64,000 bases of DNA from Aquanectria penicillioides (GCA_003415625.1 PYIU01000005.1:1865001-1929000), one strand, 5' to 3'; numbered from the stretch's first letter, positions 22,566 to 34,038 are shown. Notes: a model not told the origin generated them from the letters alone. Translations and numbers: made by a program.

Positions 22566-24848
22566 GGCTGATGGTGGCGGTGGGAGGCGGTAGGTGGGAT
22601 CAGTCGATGGTCGGAGGCAGTTGGGAAAGCAATTGCATAAGACAGCAAAGGAGGAGGCGACTGGGAGAAGTTGTCACATCAGCGCCGTGGAGGGAACGAT
22701 GGAGGAATGTTAAGTAGGGAAAATAAAACGCCGGGGAAGCCGCGATTGGAATAGAAGAAAAGCAACGGGCGCCAGCTCTTTAGAGAATTATACGGGCATG
22801 AAGGGAGCGGAAGGGCGGGAAGTTGGCACAGGGGTTTGGGGAGTTTTTTTTTAATGAGGATCCTCCCCATCTGTGTTAGCGACCGAGTGGCGCTACAATG
22901 ACCGGAGAACAGGCCACACTCACGGTAGCTACTGGGCAAGCAGGGCCGGGAGCCTGGGATTTGCCGGAAAGGGTAGCAGGATGTGCAATAACATATTCCA
23001 ATGAGAGATGGGCGATTAGTCGTATGGCCTCATTCGTAGATTCTGATGATATCCCCGTTCCATGCCCCATGTTCCACCTCCCGAAGACCTGATGTGATTT
23101 ACGGGTTTGGGTTTTTGGTTGAAAGGGGGGCAATTAAATGCAGAGCATCATGCTATCATACCCGCTTGTGCCGTGGCCGAGGCTTCCCCGGGACAGCCCA
23201 GGCCGCAGAGAGATGAGCATTGACGAAATACGCTGCTGAAAGGAGACGCACGTAATGACGCTGGAGCTCTTTAGGCTGCGAAATTTGAACGAAAACTCGA
23301 TGCTATTATTAATCATCTAATCAATCACAACGAATCCAAGGCCCTGTTCAGTTGGCCTCGACTGTGATACAAAATACATAACAAAGAAAACTGGCCCCAT
23401 CGGAAAGTCCAAGTCCCGAAACGACGCTGAGTAACAAGGTGTCAAACAGTGGGAACGTGGGAACGTGCACGACCTTGCATGTCCTAGCCTAGGGTCTCGG
23501 ACATGTCGGATCGGACTGAGCTCTCCAACGGCCCAACATCCAGGCCCTAGATTTTTATTGCCAGGGCGAGAGATTCGGAGATCTTGCGATGCCTCATATT
23601 ACCCATCACGCTTGCACTCGCGGTCAGATCCCAGATGACCATCAGCCCACCGCACGGCTGGCTGGCAAAGTTGACGCGTGGATTGGCCGATGAATTTCTC
23701 CTATCGGTCTCATCGCACTTTTGACCTACACCCGCACCAAGCCACCACATCATCCGTCCCTCCTCCTTGGCGACGTTGTCACACAGGCACATGCTTGGTG
23801 CGTGCCAAGCCTGGGACTTGGTTGGCTGAGGTGTGCAACGCAACTGGAGTGGGTTCTCTCAACTTTACCTTAATCACCTTATTAGGGAGCTTACGGGTGA
23901 GCTTGCGATGACCACCGCTCTTTTACTTGGTGTGGGCAAACTAGGTCGCCCCAATGAGTCAGCAAGAATAGACACCAGTGAGGCCTCGACTGAGCGGCCT
24001 CCGATCTAAGACGGGCAAGCTCTAGAGTTGCTCGTAATTGGATCACATCACCGACGATGACGAGGATGGAACGTCATCCAGCCTATGAACAAAAATACAG
24101 AGCAATTCGAGAGGGGCGCCAGATCATACTGTGATAAGAGTGTCCATCATGCCCATGCTCGGATTAGCTAATATTCGCAACGCAAGCATGTGCTCCCGCA
24201 ACAATAGGCGGCTCGATCTATTGACTGCAACAAAGCTGCGGGCGTCGGCTCAAACGGCATTTCCCAGCTAGTCTTGTTGGCTGGATCCATTGCAGTGCAG
24301 GTAGTTAGTGTTAGAGAGTGCAGAATATGCTCTCTTTCTTGGAATCGCGGGCTATATGTTGAGGCGTCTCGGGCTATGTGAGCCTCTGAGCCTCGGAGGC
24401 CTGGCGGGGCAAACACGCTCGTGGATTCCGTGGGTCCCCAACCAACAAAGCCCAGAACATGCCCCGGTCCCAGCAAAGTGTCACCCATTTCTGCCCTACG
24501 ACCACTGCCAGAGGCGGCCCAATTCAACTAGCCCAGAAGCAGAGCTGGCTGAGGTGTGGTCAAGCCACAGCTATCTCGTCATCAAGTGGCAACCCTTCGC
24601 CCAGAACCTTCAGCTCGTGCGTCTTACTTTCCTGGGCGACTGCTGTTTTTTTGGTGGTTTCCCTTCTACCATCTCTCGCACCTCCAACCCTTTCACTCCT
24701 CTCTCCTTTCTCGCCTCTTCTCGCGAGACTTATTACCCCCTTCCCGTGTCGTTCGCGTATCTGCGCACACCACTAAAATTCCCGACTGGTGTCGAAACCC
24801 CGCTTGCTTGCTGTCCGTGCTGCTCCAGTTGCTGTAGGGCTGCACGTC
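22566..24848. other. Divergent promoter region between scs7-like and het-c genes
   Basis: 2.3 kb without a recognisable coding region. Near the HET-C start the plus strand is strongly pyrimidine-rich (24640-24770), as in leaders of highly expressed fungal genes. Small open frames there (24308-24946 +) overlap the HET-C start in other frames and are not supported. Confidence 0.5.
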
Positions 24849-27408
24849 ATGCCGTCATTTTCGTTGCCGCGGGGCTCCTGGCTGCTGCTATTCGCGGTGT
24901 GCCTGATTCTCCTGCCAGGCAAAGTGTCTGCATTTGGAGCTGGTAACATTCCCTCTATCGCGCAGGTTCGTTTAACTTTTACGCAACAGATCCCCATCCG
25001 CCTTTTCCCCTATTACTGACGCGCGCGCACACATTAGATCGAGGGTCACAATTGGCGACATGGAGGTTTGTACCCGAATTTACCCCTCCCAACCACCCCG
25101 CGCTCACAATCTGCTTTTCATAGACATTGAAGATATTCTCGAAACCATCGCTTTTCTCCAAGGCAAGAAGTGGACTTCCATGCTTATCAAGCGCACCTAC
25201 TTTGGCAATTGGCTTCGCGATTACTCCCAAGCCGTTGACGTGGGCAGCTTGAAGGGTGTTAATGCCCCGACAATTCGCATTCTTGTGAGTTCACCATGTC
25301 GCATCCCTGTTCCGTCTGACTGCCGATCAATCTAACATAGCCAAGGTTTGGGTTCTGTCGTTTATGGCATTTGGATATGCTACGGAGGAATTTGAAGTAA
25401 CTGAGGAACGTCTCGGAGTTTATCGCCCTGAAGAACATATCGACAACCCTCTCGGTTATGCTGACGGCCTCGATGCTCGCACGTTTGATCCTCGACTACG
25501 CGGCCCGGTCCAGCCGGTTGAAACAGAGATCGATCCCAAAACAGGCATGAAGAATTACATTGCGAATGAGACTGGACAGTGGGCAACCAGTGCTGGTTAC
25601 CTCCGTTACAGCTTCGCTCGATGTATCCACTTCGGCCGAATGTACACCAGTGGTTCTAAGCATGGCAAGGATGAGGATCTCTGTGAGGCCCTCCGTTGCC
25701 TGGGACAAGCTCTCCACTGCATGGAGGATTTCAGCGCCCACAGCAACTATTGTGAGCTTGCTCTTCGAGAGCTCGGCTACCACTCTGTCTTTGCCCATTG
25801 TGGATCATCGACTGAGATCAACCTTAATGGCAAGCGAGTTTTCCCTCTTGTCACTGGCACTTTTGGTGCCGTCGATTTCCTGCACTCTGTCATTGGAGAA
25901 GCAACCGACCACTTCACTCAGGCCGAGGTTGATGAGGTCGACATTGCCCTCAAGAATGCGGAGGGTGCTTCTCGAGGTGGTGGCTCATCCTCTCGAGGAT
26001 TCCTCGGAATTTCCGCCCCGACAGACTTCATCTCCCTAGTCGGCAGCTTGCCCGGCGTTGGCGACGGGTTCGCTTCCCAGGCCAGAGATCTCAAAGCTGC
26101 CTCAGAAGCCCAAGAGCGGATGAATTCGCAACAGGCGAGCCGCGACCTCAGCCGCGATAACGCCAACGTCGTTCCCGGAATGAGCCCCAACTTCGACCCG
26201 GTCAAGACGGCTGGCCAAATTTACCCTATTCTTCAGTTTCGAGACAAGGTCGTTAAGGCTATTAGCCGCGGCATTGCCAAGGTTCCTGGCTTGGAGAAGC
26301 TTCTTGAGAAGATCAGCGAGACCTTGACGGCCTTTATTCTCGGTCTCCTCGCTCCTTTTATTAGACCCATCATCAACCAAGTCTCCAAGGTTCTGAAGGA
26401 CGGCTCTTCAGGTGTCATTAGCGCCAGCTCCAAGTCTCAGCTGGAGCCTTGGGAGAACCCCCGCTGCTCGGACCCTACCCACTCTATGCTGTCCAAAGAT
26501 CACTTTACAAATGTGCTCAACTCCTGCGCCGGTCGTATCGCCGCCACCATCCTACAATATGTCGTACCGTAAGTTGATGCCCGCTGCTACTTTCCATAAT
26601 TTATAGATCTACTGACTAACACATGTACAGCCGTATTCTCTATGCCTGGGAGAACACCTCGGTCCCTGTTGACGAAGTCATGAACGACATTCTCCGTGCA
26701 TTCCACCATCCCGCTGCTCGCAATGACCACATCGATATCCAGCGTGAAATGTTCCAGACAGTCAAGAAGTGGGCTGATGAGCACCCCCGTCGCCACGAGC
26801 TTGCTCATCTGCTGTCCTCTGAATCTGTCAAGAACCATAAGAACCACGTCTTGAATGGCCAAGGCCAGAGTGGTCAACGAAGTGTTAACCCCGGCGAAGG
26901 TTGCGGTCATTCCCACGGTACTTTTGGTGGCCATGGCAAAACTGCCGGTGGCCTGTGGTCCCAGATCAGCACCCGTGATCTCGGCGCCATGGAGGGCAAG
27001 GATGGAGATCCTGCTGCTGGATATCTCTCCAACACTCCCGCCCCGGCCAGCAATCCCTCATATGAGTATAGTCAGAGCCCCTCGTATGGCTCATCTGGGG
27101 GTGGTTATTCACAACAGGGTCCTCCCCCTGGCGGATACAATGCTCCCCCTCCACAGCCCCCATACGGCGGTTATGGTGGCCCTCCACCTCCCCAGGGATA
27201 CGGTGGGCCGCCGCCGGGACAGTGGGGCGGCCCTCAAGGACCGCCTCCGCCTCAGCAATATGGTGGTCCCGGATATGGGGCTCCTCAGCAGCCACCCCCC
27301 TATGGACAACAGAACTACGGCCAGCCGCCTTACGGCCAGCCTCCCTATGGCCAGCCCCCTCCTAACCAGGGATGGAACCAGTATCCTGGTCAGGGTCCTA
27401 GATACTAA
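24849..27408 (+). CDS. het-c: HET-C family protein (Neurospora-type heterokaryon incompatibility HET-C)
   Basis: Secreted or plasma-membrane-associated protein of filamentous ascomycetes; in Neurospora its alleles take part in non-self recognition. Five exons, 24849..24965, 25038..25065, 25124..25284, 25346..26568 and 26631..27408, join to 768 residues. Residues 1-28 form a clear signal peptide (hydrophobic LLLFAVCLILL, ending near SAFG). The conserved Het-C domain follows with WRHGDIEDIL, NWLRDYSQAVDVG and VWVLSFMAFGYATEEFEVT. A block LHCMEDFSAHSNYC has His226-x3-Asp230-x3-His234 then Ser-Asn. A Ser/Gly-rich stretch near 300-315 falls where Neurospora alleles differ (inference). The C-terminal 120 residues are Gly/Pro/Tyr/Gln-rich with PPYGQ repeats, as in the family. 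Intron 3 uses a weak acceptor (CCAAG at 25345), the only in-frame choice. This is not the Podospora het-C gene, which encodes a glycolipid transfer protein. Confidence 0.93.
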
Positions 27409-27986
27409 ATAGATGAAGCACGAACAAAGCAGGCTATGTTTCCTTCGACGTGGGATCTGGGAGTGGAGTATCACGGTTGGCAAGCGGATGTCGGGGTCAA
27501 TCTAAGTCAGGAATAAGCTGCAAAGGAGATATGGAGATACCCAACAGGAAAAATGAAAGTTATTTTCAGAGGAGGGTATTCAATTGAGATGATTTTGTCT
27601 AAAACACATATAACTAACACATCTTACATTGTTCAAAGTGTCACAAGCCAGCCTGTCGAGTGAATTGCCCATCCTAAACAGGTAGGGAGGCATGCGACTT
27701 CTGCATAATCGCGACCCTCCCCGAGCCGCTCGCTGTGGTTTACCCTCCAAACTCCTAATACCATGCTATACAGATGAAACAAGAAAAAATGACAGAATAG
27801 ACCAAGTAAAAAAAAAAATACGCCAGGAACTTACGGACATGCTGCATGCTCGTGTAATCGCTGTTCTGGGGCTTCCCTCTTCTTGGAAGCCTCAAGTACC
27901 AAAATATGCCCAGTATAGATTCCATGTTCTCGGACTTTTTCGAGTTTTGATAGGAGTCTTGAGCGGCAAGAATCGCTTACATCACG
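27409..27986. other. Convergent 3' region between het-c and the PP2C gene
   Basis: AT-rich 3' flank of two converging genes, with A-runs near 27785-27820. No gene is seen. Confidence 0.5.
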
Positions 27987-29963
27987 TCACATCTTGCCTC
28001 GCCGAGGGTCTAGGGCTTCAGTGATGCGCATGTCGCGAAGCTCCTTGGTGCCAAGGCTTCCGAGGCCGCCTTCGGAACGACGCTCCCAGCCACCGAGACG
28101 GACGACTTGGCATGTTGCGTTGTCGCCATCGGACGAGACCTCCGTGGCGTATTTAACTACGGCGCGGGCGCCTTCCTCTGGGGTTCGGGCCTCCTTGACC
28201 ACATCCAGAATCTCCTGGTCGCTGAGGGTGCCAGAGATGCCGTCCGACATCAAGACAAGGAATGAGTACTCGGCAGGGCCCATCTCAACACGAGTGATTT
28301 CCGGCTCAGCAGAGACGCCGATGCGCTTGCTCTTCATGTCGCCAAACGCGCGGCTGTTGGCGAGTCCTGCAATGCGCTCCTCTCCGAAGCTATCACCAGA
28401 TACCATGGATCCTGCAGGCGCATATCGGCGAAGACGTCGAGTCTCGGTGGGGTTGCTCGGGTGGTGATCCGATGTCAGGGGTTGTGCGAGCCCAGTGGCC
28501 GTGTCGCAGAGGAGTATTCGGCTGTCGCCGACGTGAGCGCAAAGAAGGGTCGATTGGGCAGCGGGGTGCCAGAAGGGCGCGGGAGTGGGCGTGGAGATGA
28601 GCGCAATGGAAGCAGTAGAGCCTCCCTTGAAGCGCGTAGGGCCCCCGATGCCATGTCCCGACGGTGCCGAGGGTGCTCCTAGGATCTCGTCGTTGTTCAG
28701 CGGTGTATCGCTCACCCGAGAATCGTCAGGATCTACCTTTTGGGCCTGGGCCGATACAAAGTCCAGATCTGCGCGTAGAAAAGCGTACGTCAGGACGGAT
28801 TCGATTGTGATGTCCCCTTCCTCCTCGGAGTTCCCCTTTGATAGGACGAAGTGTTCGGGGTGAAAGCGCCTAAAGTATCCACCAATGGTTTTCCTATACT
28901 CCATGACCAGGTCCTTCTCCAGCTTGATGGCTTTGGCACGATCTGTGACCTCGGCCGGGGGGGAAACGGCGCTGTGGATTGGCTCTCCGTGTACAGGCTT
29001 GTCGGATATGGTGCCAGTATTGGTCTGGGGTGTGGTCGCATCCTTCTTTACCTCCTCAGGTCCTTTCGCAGGTACTGATTTTAGGGCCTTATTCTTCGTA
29101 ATTGGAGCTTTAGGTGATGGCTGTGCCTGGTAATTCTCACGTCCGGGTTTCTTCTTACGCAGACTACTTTGCAAGCCAAATTCCTTCGCGGCGTTCTCGA
29201 TGTAGCCTGGCAGCTCATCGCGCGTAAAGTCGGCACACTGAGTTCCTCCATGCCCATCAAAAACACCAAAGTAAAATACTTGAGGGTCACCCAACGCGCT
29301 GTCCGCAGGCGTTGCCTCTCCGGGTTTCTGCTGCACGCTTCTGGGAGCCCTCTTCGCGAAGGCAGGGATGTTAATTGTGCCGGCCTGGTCTCGATCCTCG
29401 TTATATGGACGGCTTCCCCGATCAGTCGCAACGCCAAGGTGGTGCTTGGCACGACGCATTGGAATGCGCACGACAGTCAAGTCTCTGGTTGACGGGATAT
29501 AAGGTGGGGCGACGGCGGGAGCAGATCCCGGGCTCGGGGTGTGAGGAGTCGAGGCATCGCGCGGCAACTTGTGGCCAGGGCCGCGAGATAGTCGAGAGTC
29601 TGGATGGACGGAAGATGACGGAAGATGGGTGACGAAATAGGTATGGAAATTTCGCCGTGTTTGTGCCGCAATGTACCGCGGGGATAAGCTGCTGGTCAGA
29701 CAGAGCGACCGTTTGCGGCAGTTTGGCCAAGATTGTTCATCGAACGATTCTGCGCCTGTCCAGTATGTTCGTTGAGTAGCTGAGCAAAGGCTCACCGTAG
29801 TGAGAGCTCGTAGCCGGCACAGGGAGCTGGAGCTTGCATTGTAGAATCTTGGGCTGCACTGGTTCGAAGTGCTAGAGGCGGCGCAAACGTGCGACGCCGG
29901 CTTCGGGAGCCGAACTGCAAGGGTGATGGCGGAACCTGCTACCGGACGCGCAAATGGGGCCAT
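27987..29963 (-). CDS. PP2C-family Ser/Thr protein phosphatase, probable mitochondrial (Ptc6-like)
   Basis: Metal-dependent protein phosphatase, single exon, 658 residues. The N-terminus (about 1-110) is rich in Arg, Ser and Ala and poor in acids, as in mitochondrial targeting. PP2C motifs in order are ATDRGSRPYNEDR (motif 1 with metal-binding Asp/Glu), VFYFGVFDGHGG (the metal-binding DGHGG), then a long charged insertion (about 270-350). Next come GGSTASIALI, CAHVGDSRILLCD, a SFGEERIAGLANSRAFGD block, FLVLMSDGISGTLSD and DGDNATCQVV. The last two supply the further conserved Asp residues. Yeast Ptc6/Aup1 is a mitochondrial PP2C with a similar split; assignment to that subfamily is inference. 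A GTGAGC..CAG pair near 29797-29757 could be read as a 40-nt intron, but splicing it would break the frame. It is divergent from the BTB-like gene. Confidence 0.88.
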   Translation of the reverse strand: MAPFARPVAGSAITLAVRLPKPASHVCAASSTSNQCSPRFYNASSSSLCRLRALTTVSLCSATQRTYWTGAESFDEQSWPNCRKRSLCLTSSLSPRYIAAQTRRNFHTYFVTHLPSSSVHPDSRLSRGPGHKLPRDASTPHTPSPGSAPAVAPPYIPSTRDLTVVRIPMRRAKHHLGVATDRGSRPYNEDRDQAGTINIPAFAKRAPRSVQQKPGEATPADSALGDPQVFYFGVFDGHGGTQCADFTRDELPGYIENAAKEFGLQSSLRKKKPGRENYQAQPSPKAPITKNKALKSVPAKGPEEVKKDATTPQTNTGTISDKPVHGEPIHSAVSPPAEVTDRAKAIKLEKDLVMEYRKTIGGYFRRFHPEHFVLSKGNSEEEGDITIESVLTYAFLRADLDFVSAQAQKVDPDDSRVSDTPLNNDEILGAPSAPSGHGIGGPTRFKGGSTASIALISTPTPAPFWHPAAQSTLLCAHVGDSRILLCDTATGLAQPLTSDHHPSNPTETRRLRRYAPAGSMVSGDSFGEERIAGLANSRAFGDMKSKRIGVSAEPEITRVEMGPAEYSFLVLMSDGISGTLSDQEILDVVKEARTPEEGARAVVKYATEVSSDGDNATCQVVRLGGWERRSEGGLGSLGTKELRDMRITEALDPRRGKM

Positions 29964-30911
29964 TGTTGAGCGAAAATAACCTGTCGGACTAGATAGCTAT
30001 GTCCTTGGACACTAGCGACCTAGGTTATACAAAAGCGCTGCACAGACGTCGCTGTCCAGAGCCATGGGACAAGTGGCTGAGGTTGAAAAGGTCCGCGGAG
30101 ATCGGCAAGGAGCGAGATAGGCGGATCGATATCGGATGCTGGGGGGTCGCCGAGAGTCGGAAGCGAGCTGTAGCAACAACGGCAGCTGTTTGGGGCAAAA
30201 TGGGGGTCAAATGGCCTTGGGGCCGCCGTCTAGGTCGAGATGATGCTCCAGAGGCACTCCAAGAGGCGCCGTGGAGGAGAGAAGGTTGGCGTTGACGGAG
30301 GTTGAGAGTCTTGAAGGTGACGACAATGGACAATGATTTCCAGAGTGGGGCCTTCGCTAGGCGCAGAAAGTCCGCGAGGACTAGCCCAAGAGCAATTGCG
30401 GCCAATCAACACCTGTCCTGACTCGCTGGGCGGTGATTTCGCGGCGCGGGGTCCGGAACTCAGGGGACCGTGTCTCGCCGTGTCCGCTGAGGCTTGGTGA
30501 GCTGCCCTGTAAGTCAGCACCTTATAGGGACACGTAGCGCGTACAGAGGGCCCCCAAATGCCCTACAGTTGGGGCGCTTACAGGGGAGTTTGGGGGGGAG
30601 AGGAAATAGGCTCCACTTCGGCCTCCACAGCTTGCCTGATCGCCCATGTCGCCCTCCACCTTCCGACCACGGTCCGCCAGCAAGTCCCCCGCGAAGGTAC
30701 GTACCCCTGGCAAGCGGTGGAGAAACCCTTTCATCAGGTGTGGACATCAATGGCCACGGGCAGAGAGGCGATGATGCTATCAGTATCAACCGCCACCCTT
30801 CCAAAATTTATTACCAACCCTGGCAACGGCCGCTCGCGGCACACACAGGATCACCGTAGCCTTCGTAAAGGCTAGTCTCTCCATGTCTGTCAAATCTCAA
30901 TCGTCTGAGAA
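29964..30911. other. Divergent promoter between PP2C and BTB-like genes
   Basis: About 950 bp. Frames at 29999-30295 (+), 30514-30804 (-) and 30494-30859 (+) have no domains and no splice partners. No RNA gene was recognised. Confidence 0.45.
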
Positions 30912-32393
30912 ATGGGCGAGTCTGCAGCTTCTGCTCCCGCCGATGCGGATGCCACTGAACCTTCTAGAAGTCATCTCCCACGGACGGTAGATGTCGACTC
31001 CGGCGGTGACATCGTCTTGGATGTTACTTTTGAAACATCTGCGGCTACCTTGAATAGAACCCGAAAAGCAGTCCTCGCGGCGAGCAGAAAGGCTGGAACC
31101 CAGCCTCCACCGCCTTCTACCCTGAAGCCCAAGGTCAGGGTGGCCTATCGTGTCAGCTTGGAGGCTCTCAGGAAGCATTCCAAGTATTTTTCAAACTTGC
31201 TCTCAAACTCGCAGTTTCGAGAGGCTAGGATTATCTCCGTTGCCCATGAAAAACTTGCCGCGAGAAAGGTCAAGCCAAGTGAAGCTGACATCGAGGACCT
31301 GCCATGGATTCCCATCGCCGATGACGATGAGGCCACCAAGGCAGCTGGTCGTGAGAATGCCATGGAGGATATTTTAAATATCATCCACCAGCGACCGCCA
31401 AAGAGCACTAGAGCAACCGTGTCGTATGTTATGACGCTGGCCATCATGGCTGACCGCTTCGACTGCGTCAGCGGTGTTGCCCGAGCCCTAACTACAGACC
31501 TAAAGTTCAAGTGGCCAGCGACAACCGGCAAGCCCCTTCGAGGTGAAGATGGCAAGCCCACCGAAACGGAGCAAGCGCTTCGTCAGAAAGTTCTTGTTGC
31601 GTGGCTACTAGGACAGCCAATACGGTTTCACCAAGCAACGCGGGAGTTGATTTTACGAGGGTCTTGCTTATGGAGCGAGTTTCACGAGGTAGACTCCAAC
31701 TTGACTGCTGCTTGGTGGGATTTACCAGATGGGATAGAGGGTAAGTGCCGTTGAAACCCATTCACAAAGTAGCGCTTGATATTGACTGGTGGATTAGAGG
31801 AAGTTCGATACCGGCGAGAGTGTATCCTTAGCACGATCGCGTCAGTACAACGCCACTTCCTTTCGCTGTTCTCGTCACGAGAGAGGCAATGCAAGTTGGG
31901 GTATGACACCAGCGGGGCTTGTGATTCATTTCAGCTCGGGCAGATGCTCAAGTTCTTCCTTACGAAGAACCTTCTATTCCTTGTTGACTTCGGGCCTACA
32001 TCTCTGGATACAGTTCCCGACACGGCCATGATCGATGTTGAGGAACTGCTGTCAACACTTCAACAATGCCCCAACTACCAGATTGACAAGCACCACACGA
32101 ACTGTGGCCTTCGGGTACGAGTGGAACCCATTCTAGGGTACATGCGCTCCATGCTGTCAGCCAACGTCATTGCACTGCCTCATACGGAATGGAAGCGACG
32201 ACGAGGCGATGTTTCATGGGTGGTGCTGAAGGACAATGGCCATGGTCATCCCGATGACAAACCCAAATCGTTTGCATTCACTAGAGCGCTTGCAAACGAC
32301 CAGAGACTCCGGTATGAAGGAGCTCTTTACGCAGATAAGATGGCAAAGGCCATGTTTACGGCAAATGAGTGGGATTGGACCCCGGAAGTGTGA
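30912..32393 (+). CDS. BTB/POZ-like fungal protein, unknown function
   Basis: Exons 30912..31740 and 31798..32393 (donor GTAAGT, acceptor ATTAG) give 474 residues. Residues about 75-100 (VRVAYRVSLEALRKHSKYFSNLL) resemble the start of a BTB/POZ domain: a ligand-like strand, then a helix with the HSKYF block common in fungal BTB proteins. Instead of continuing normally, the fold is interrupted by an acidic segment (EADIEDLPWIPIADDDEATKAAG). Then comes SYVMTLAIMADRFDCV, typical of the end of a BTB domain. The C-terminal 200 residues carry no domain I know; they include a Cys/His-containing stretch CPNYQIDKHHTNCGLR. Proteins of this pattern are widespread in Pezizomycotina and unassigned. No signal peptide or membrane segment is visible. 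Confidence 0.72.
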
Positions 32394-32566
32394 TGTAAAA
32401 AAAACAAGACTTGCTTGCTGCGTGTTTCAAACCAAAATAAACTAGATGGACTCATGAAGATAGAAAGCGGTCAACCTAGATGTTTCGCGCCTCGTGCGCT
32501 CTTGCTCTCATACCACATATCACCCCTTAGATTACCCTCGTTCATCATCCCATTGCCGTCACGCGC

Positions 32567-33829
32567 TTAAACACTGGTTGTCTTCTCACTGGTAACGTTC
32601 TTGCCTGTCTGGACACCATCTTGGCTCTCGCTGCTATCATCAGCACGGGCAGCAGGCTTGGCCTTGAAGAATGGCCATCGGCCGTTGACCTCCTTGAATC
32701 GCAGCAGGATGAAGCCAGTCACGACGACAATCCAGTACACATTGTAGGAGATGACGGATCCATAGGTGGCCGAGTTGGTCCAGCCGAAGATAGCGTTGAA
32801 GATGCCCCAGCCGCCACCGTCGGAGGTGGTGGGCGAGCAGCACTGCATTACGGTTAGAATCGCAATGTGAGATGGGAATTGGGAGCACTCACGTTGACGT
32901 GCCAGACGCTCTTGTCAATGTCATATGAACCAGGGCCAGCGCCGAACTCTGAAGCTTCACCACCGATGTACTCGTTCCATTTCTGTTGCTCGAAGCTCCA
33001 GACGGAACGGGAGAAGAGGCCGGCGGCGACGAGGTAGAGAAGGCAGGTAGAGACCACCAGGAACACCTGGAGCTTGGCTGTGGAACCACCCCTATCGCGC
33101 AAGACGGTTAGAGTTGGAGATTGAGTGTTTGCGGTTCGGTGCGACTTACTTGTACAAGACGTAGCCGACAATGCTACCGGCAAGGAGGCCAATGATGGTG
33201 GGCAGAGGGATGGCCTTGGGGGAGGCGGAGAACGAGACACCGGCGACGAAGACGACGGCCTCGATACCTTCACGAAGAATGGTGACGAAGGGCAGAACGA
33301 ACATGGCGTAGCGCTCGAAGAACTTCTTGAGGAACCCACTGGAGCCGGCGCGGAGAGGCGACTCAATGGCCTTGGCGAGCTTGACGCGCCACTTGGACTG
33401 CATCTTACCGATTCGCAAGAGAGCAGCGCCCATGACGGTGATGATGAGGGAGGCGAATAGGCAGAAGGCGCCCTCGTAGTAGAATTCGTTCTTCTCCCAG
33501 GACGTGTTGCCGACGGTGTAGAAGACGCCGATGATGGCGGCGGCGATGACCATGCAGATGAAGAAGCCAATTCCAGTACCGAGCCAGACCTGGTGAAATG
33601 GCAATGCCCGTGGTTAGTTCGCGAAGGGTAGGCAGAGGATTAGACGGTGAAAGGGTAATTGGGGGAAGCTCACCTGGCGCCTTAGACGCTTGTAGATTTT
33701 GATGTCGCCATCGGGGCCGTCGAGAGTCTGCTTGAGGAAAGCTAGGAGAACCGAGACGATAATGACGGTCTCGACAGTCTCTCGGAAGATGACGAGGAAG
33801 ACGGGTACTGAAAACACATCGACAGCCAT
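32567..33829 (-). CDS. ftr1: High-affinity iron permease FTR1
   Basis: Plasma-membrane permease that imports Fe3+ delivered by the partner ferroxidase. Exons on the minus strand, 33829..33674, 33589..33150, 33091..32893 and 32842..32567, join to 356 residues. About seven hydrophobic segments are visible. Two R-E-x-x-E iron motifs are present: Arg16-Glu17..Glu20 (IFRETVE) in the first helix and Arg158-Glu159..Glu162 (ILREGIE) in the fourth. The start at 33829 places the first helix with its motif where yeast Ftr1 has it. The tail is short, polar and Lys-rich ([18 protein letters not shown]). The divergent neighbour FET3 lies across 4.9 kb. Two perfect GATCWGATAA sites at 172-218 bp upstream of the ATG point to repression by an SRE/SreA-type GATA factor when iron is plentiful. 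A 21-base homopolymer (C on the coding strand) lies about 100 bp upstream of the ATG. Confidence 0.96.
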
Positions 33830-33926
33830 GGTGAACGGTGTGGCACTTGTCGGCTATAGGTGAATGCCTTGAAAGAGGAGTGGAATGAGGCAGATATAGG
33901 GAAAGGGAGAGGAAAGGGAATAAGAA

Positions 33927-33947
33927 GGGGGGGGGGGGGGGGGGGGG
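33927..33947. repeat. G21 homopolymer tract in the FTR1 promoter
   Basis: Twenty-one consecutive G on the plus strand, 98-118 bp upstream of the FTR1 start codon, between the iron-GATA sites and the gene. Such tracts are length-unstable and can form quadruplex structures. Confidence 0.85.
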
Positions 33948-34000
33948 AGAACGAGATGAAGATGGAACTCGCGTATTGAAGAGATCAAAAGCTATGCTGG

Positions 34001-34009
34001 ATCTGATAA
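34001..34009 (+). promoter_or_regulatory. Iron-responsive GATA factor site (ATCTGATAA)
   Basis: Exact match to ATCWGATAA, in the wider context GGATCTGATAA, 172-180 bp upstream of the FTR1 ATG. This 9-mer is the established core for the SRE/SreA/Sre1/Urbs1 family of iron-sensing GATA repressors. Confidence 0.85.
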
Positions 34010-34038
34010 TTGAGCAGCAGCAGATTGATCCAAAGCGG

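Noticed and set aside
24308..24946. 212-codon plus frame overlapping the HET-C start
   Set aside because: Ser/Pro/Leu-rich translation of the pyrimidine-rich leader; the HET-C signal peptide and exon chain are in another frame.
29757..29797. Possible 40-nt intron (GTGAGC..CAG) in the PP2C N-terminus
   Set aside because: Length is not a multiple of three and the unspliced frame is continuous into the PP2C motifs.
32854..33570. 238-codon minus frame over FTR1
   Set aside because: Ser/Pro-rich shadow of the FTR1 exons, which carry both R-E-x-x-E motifs.
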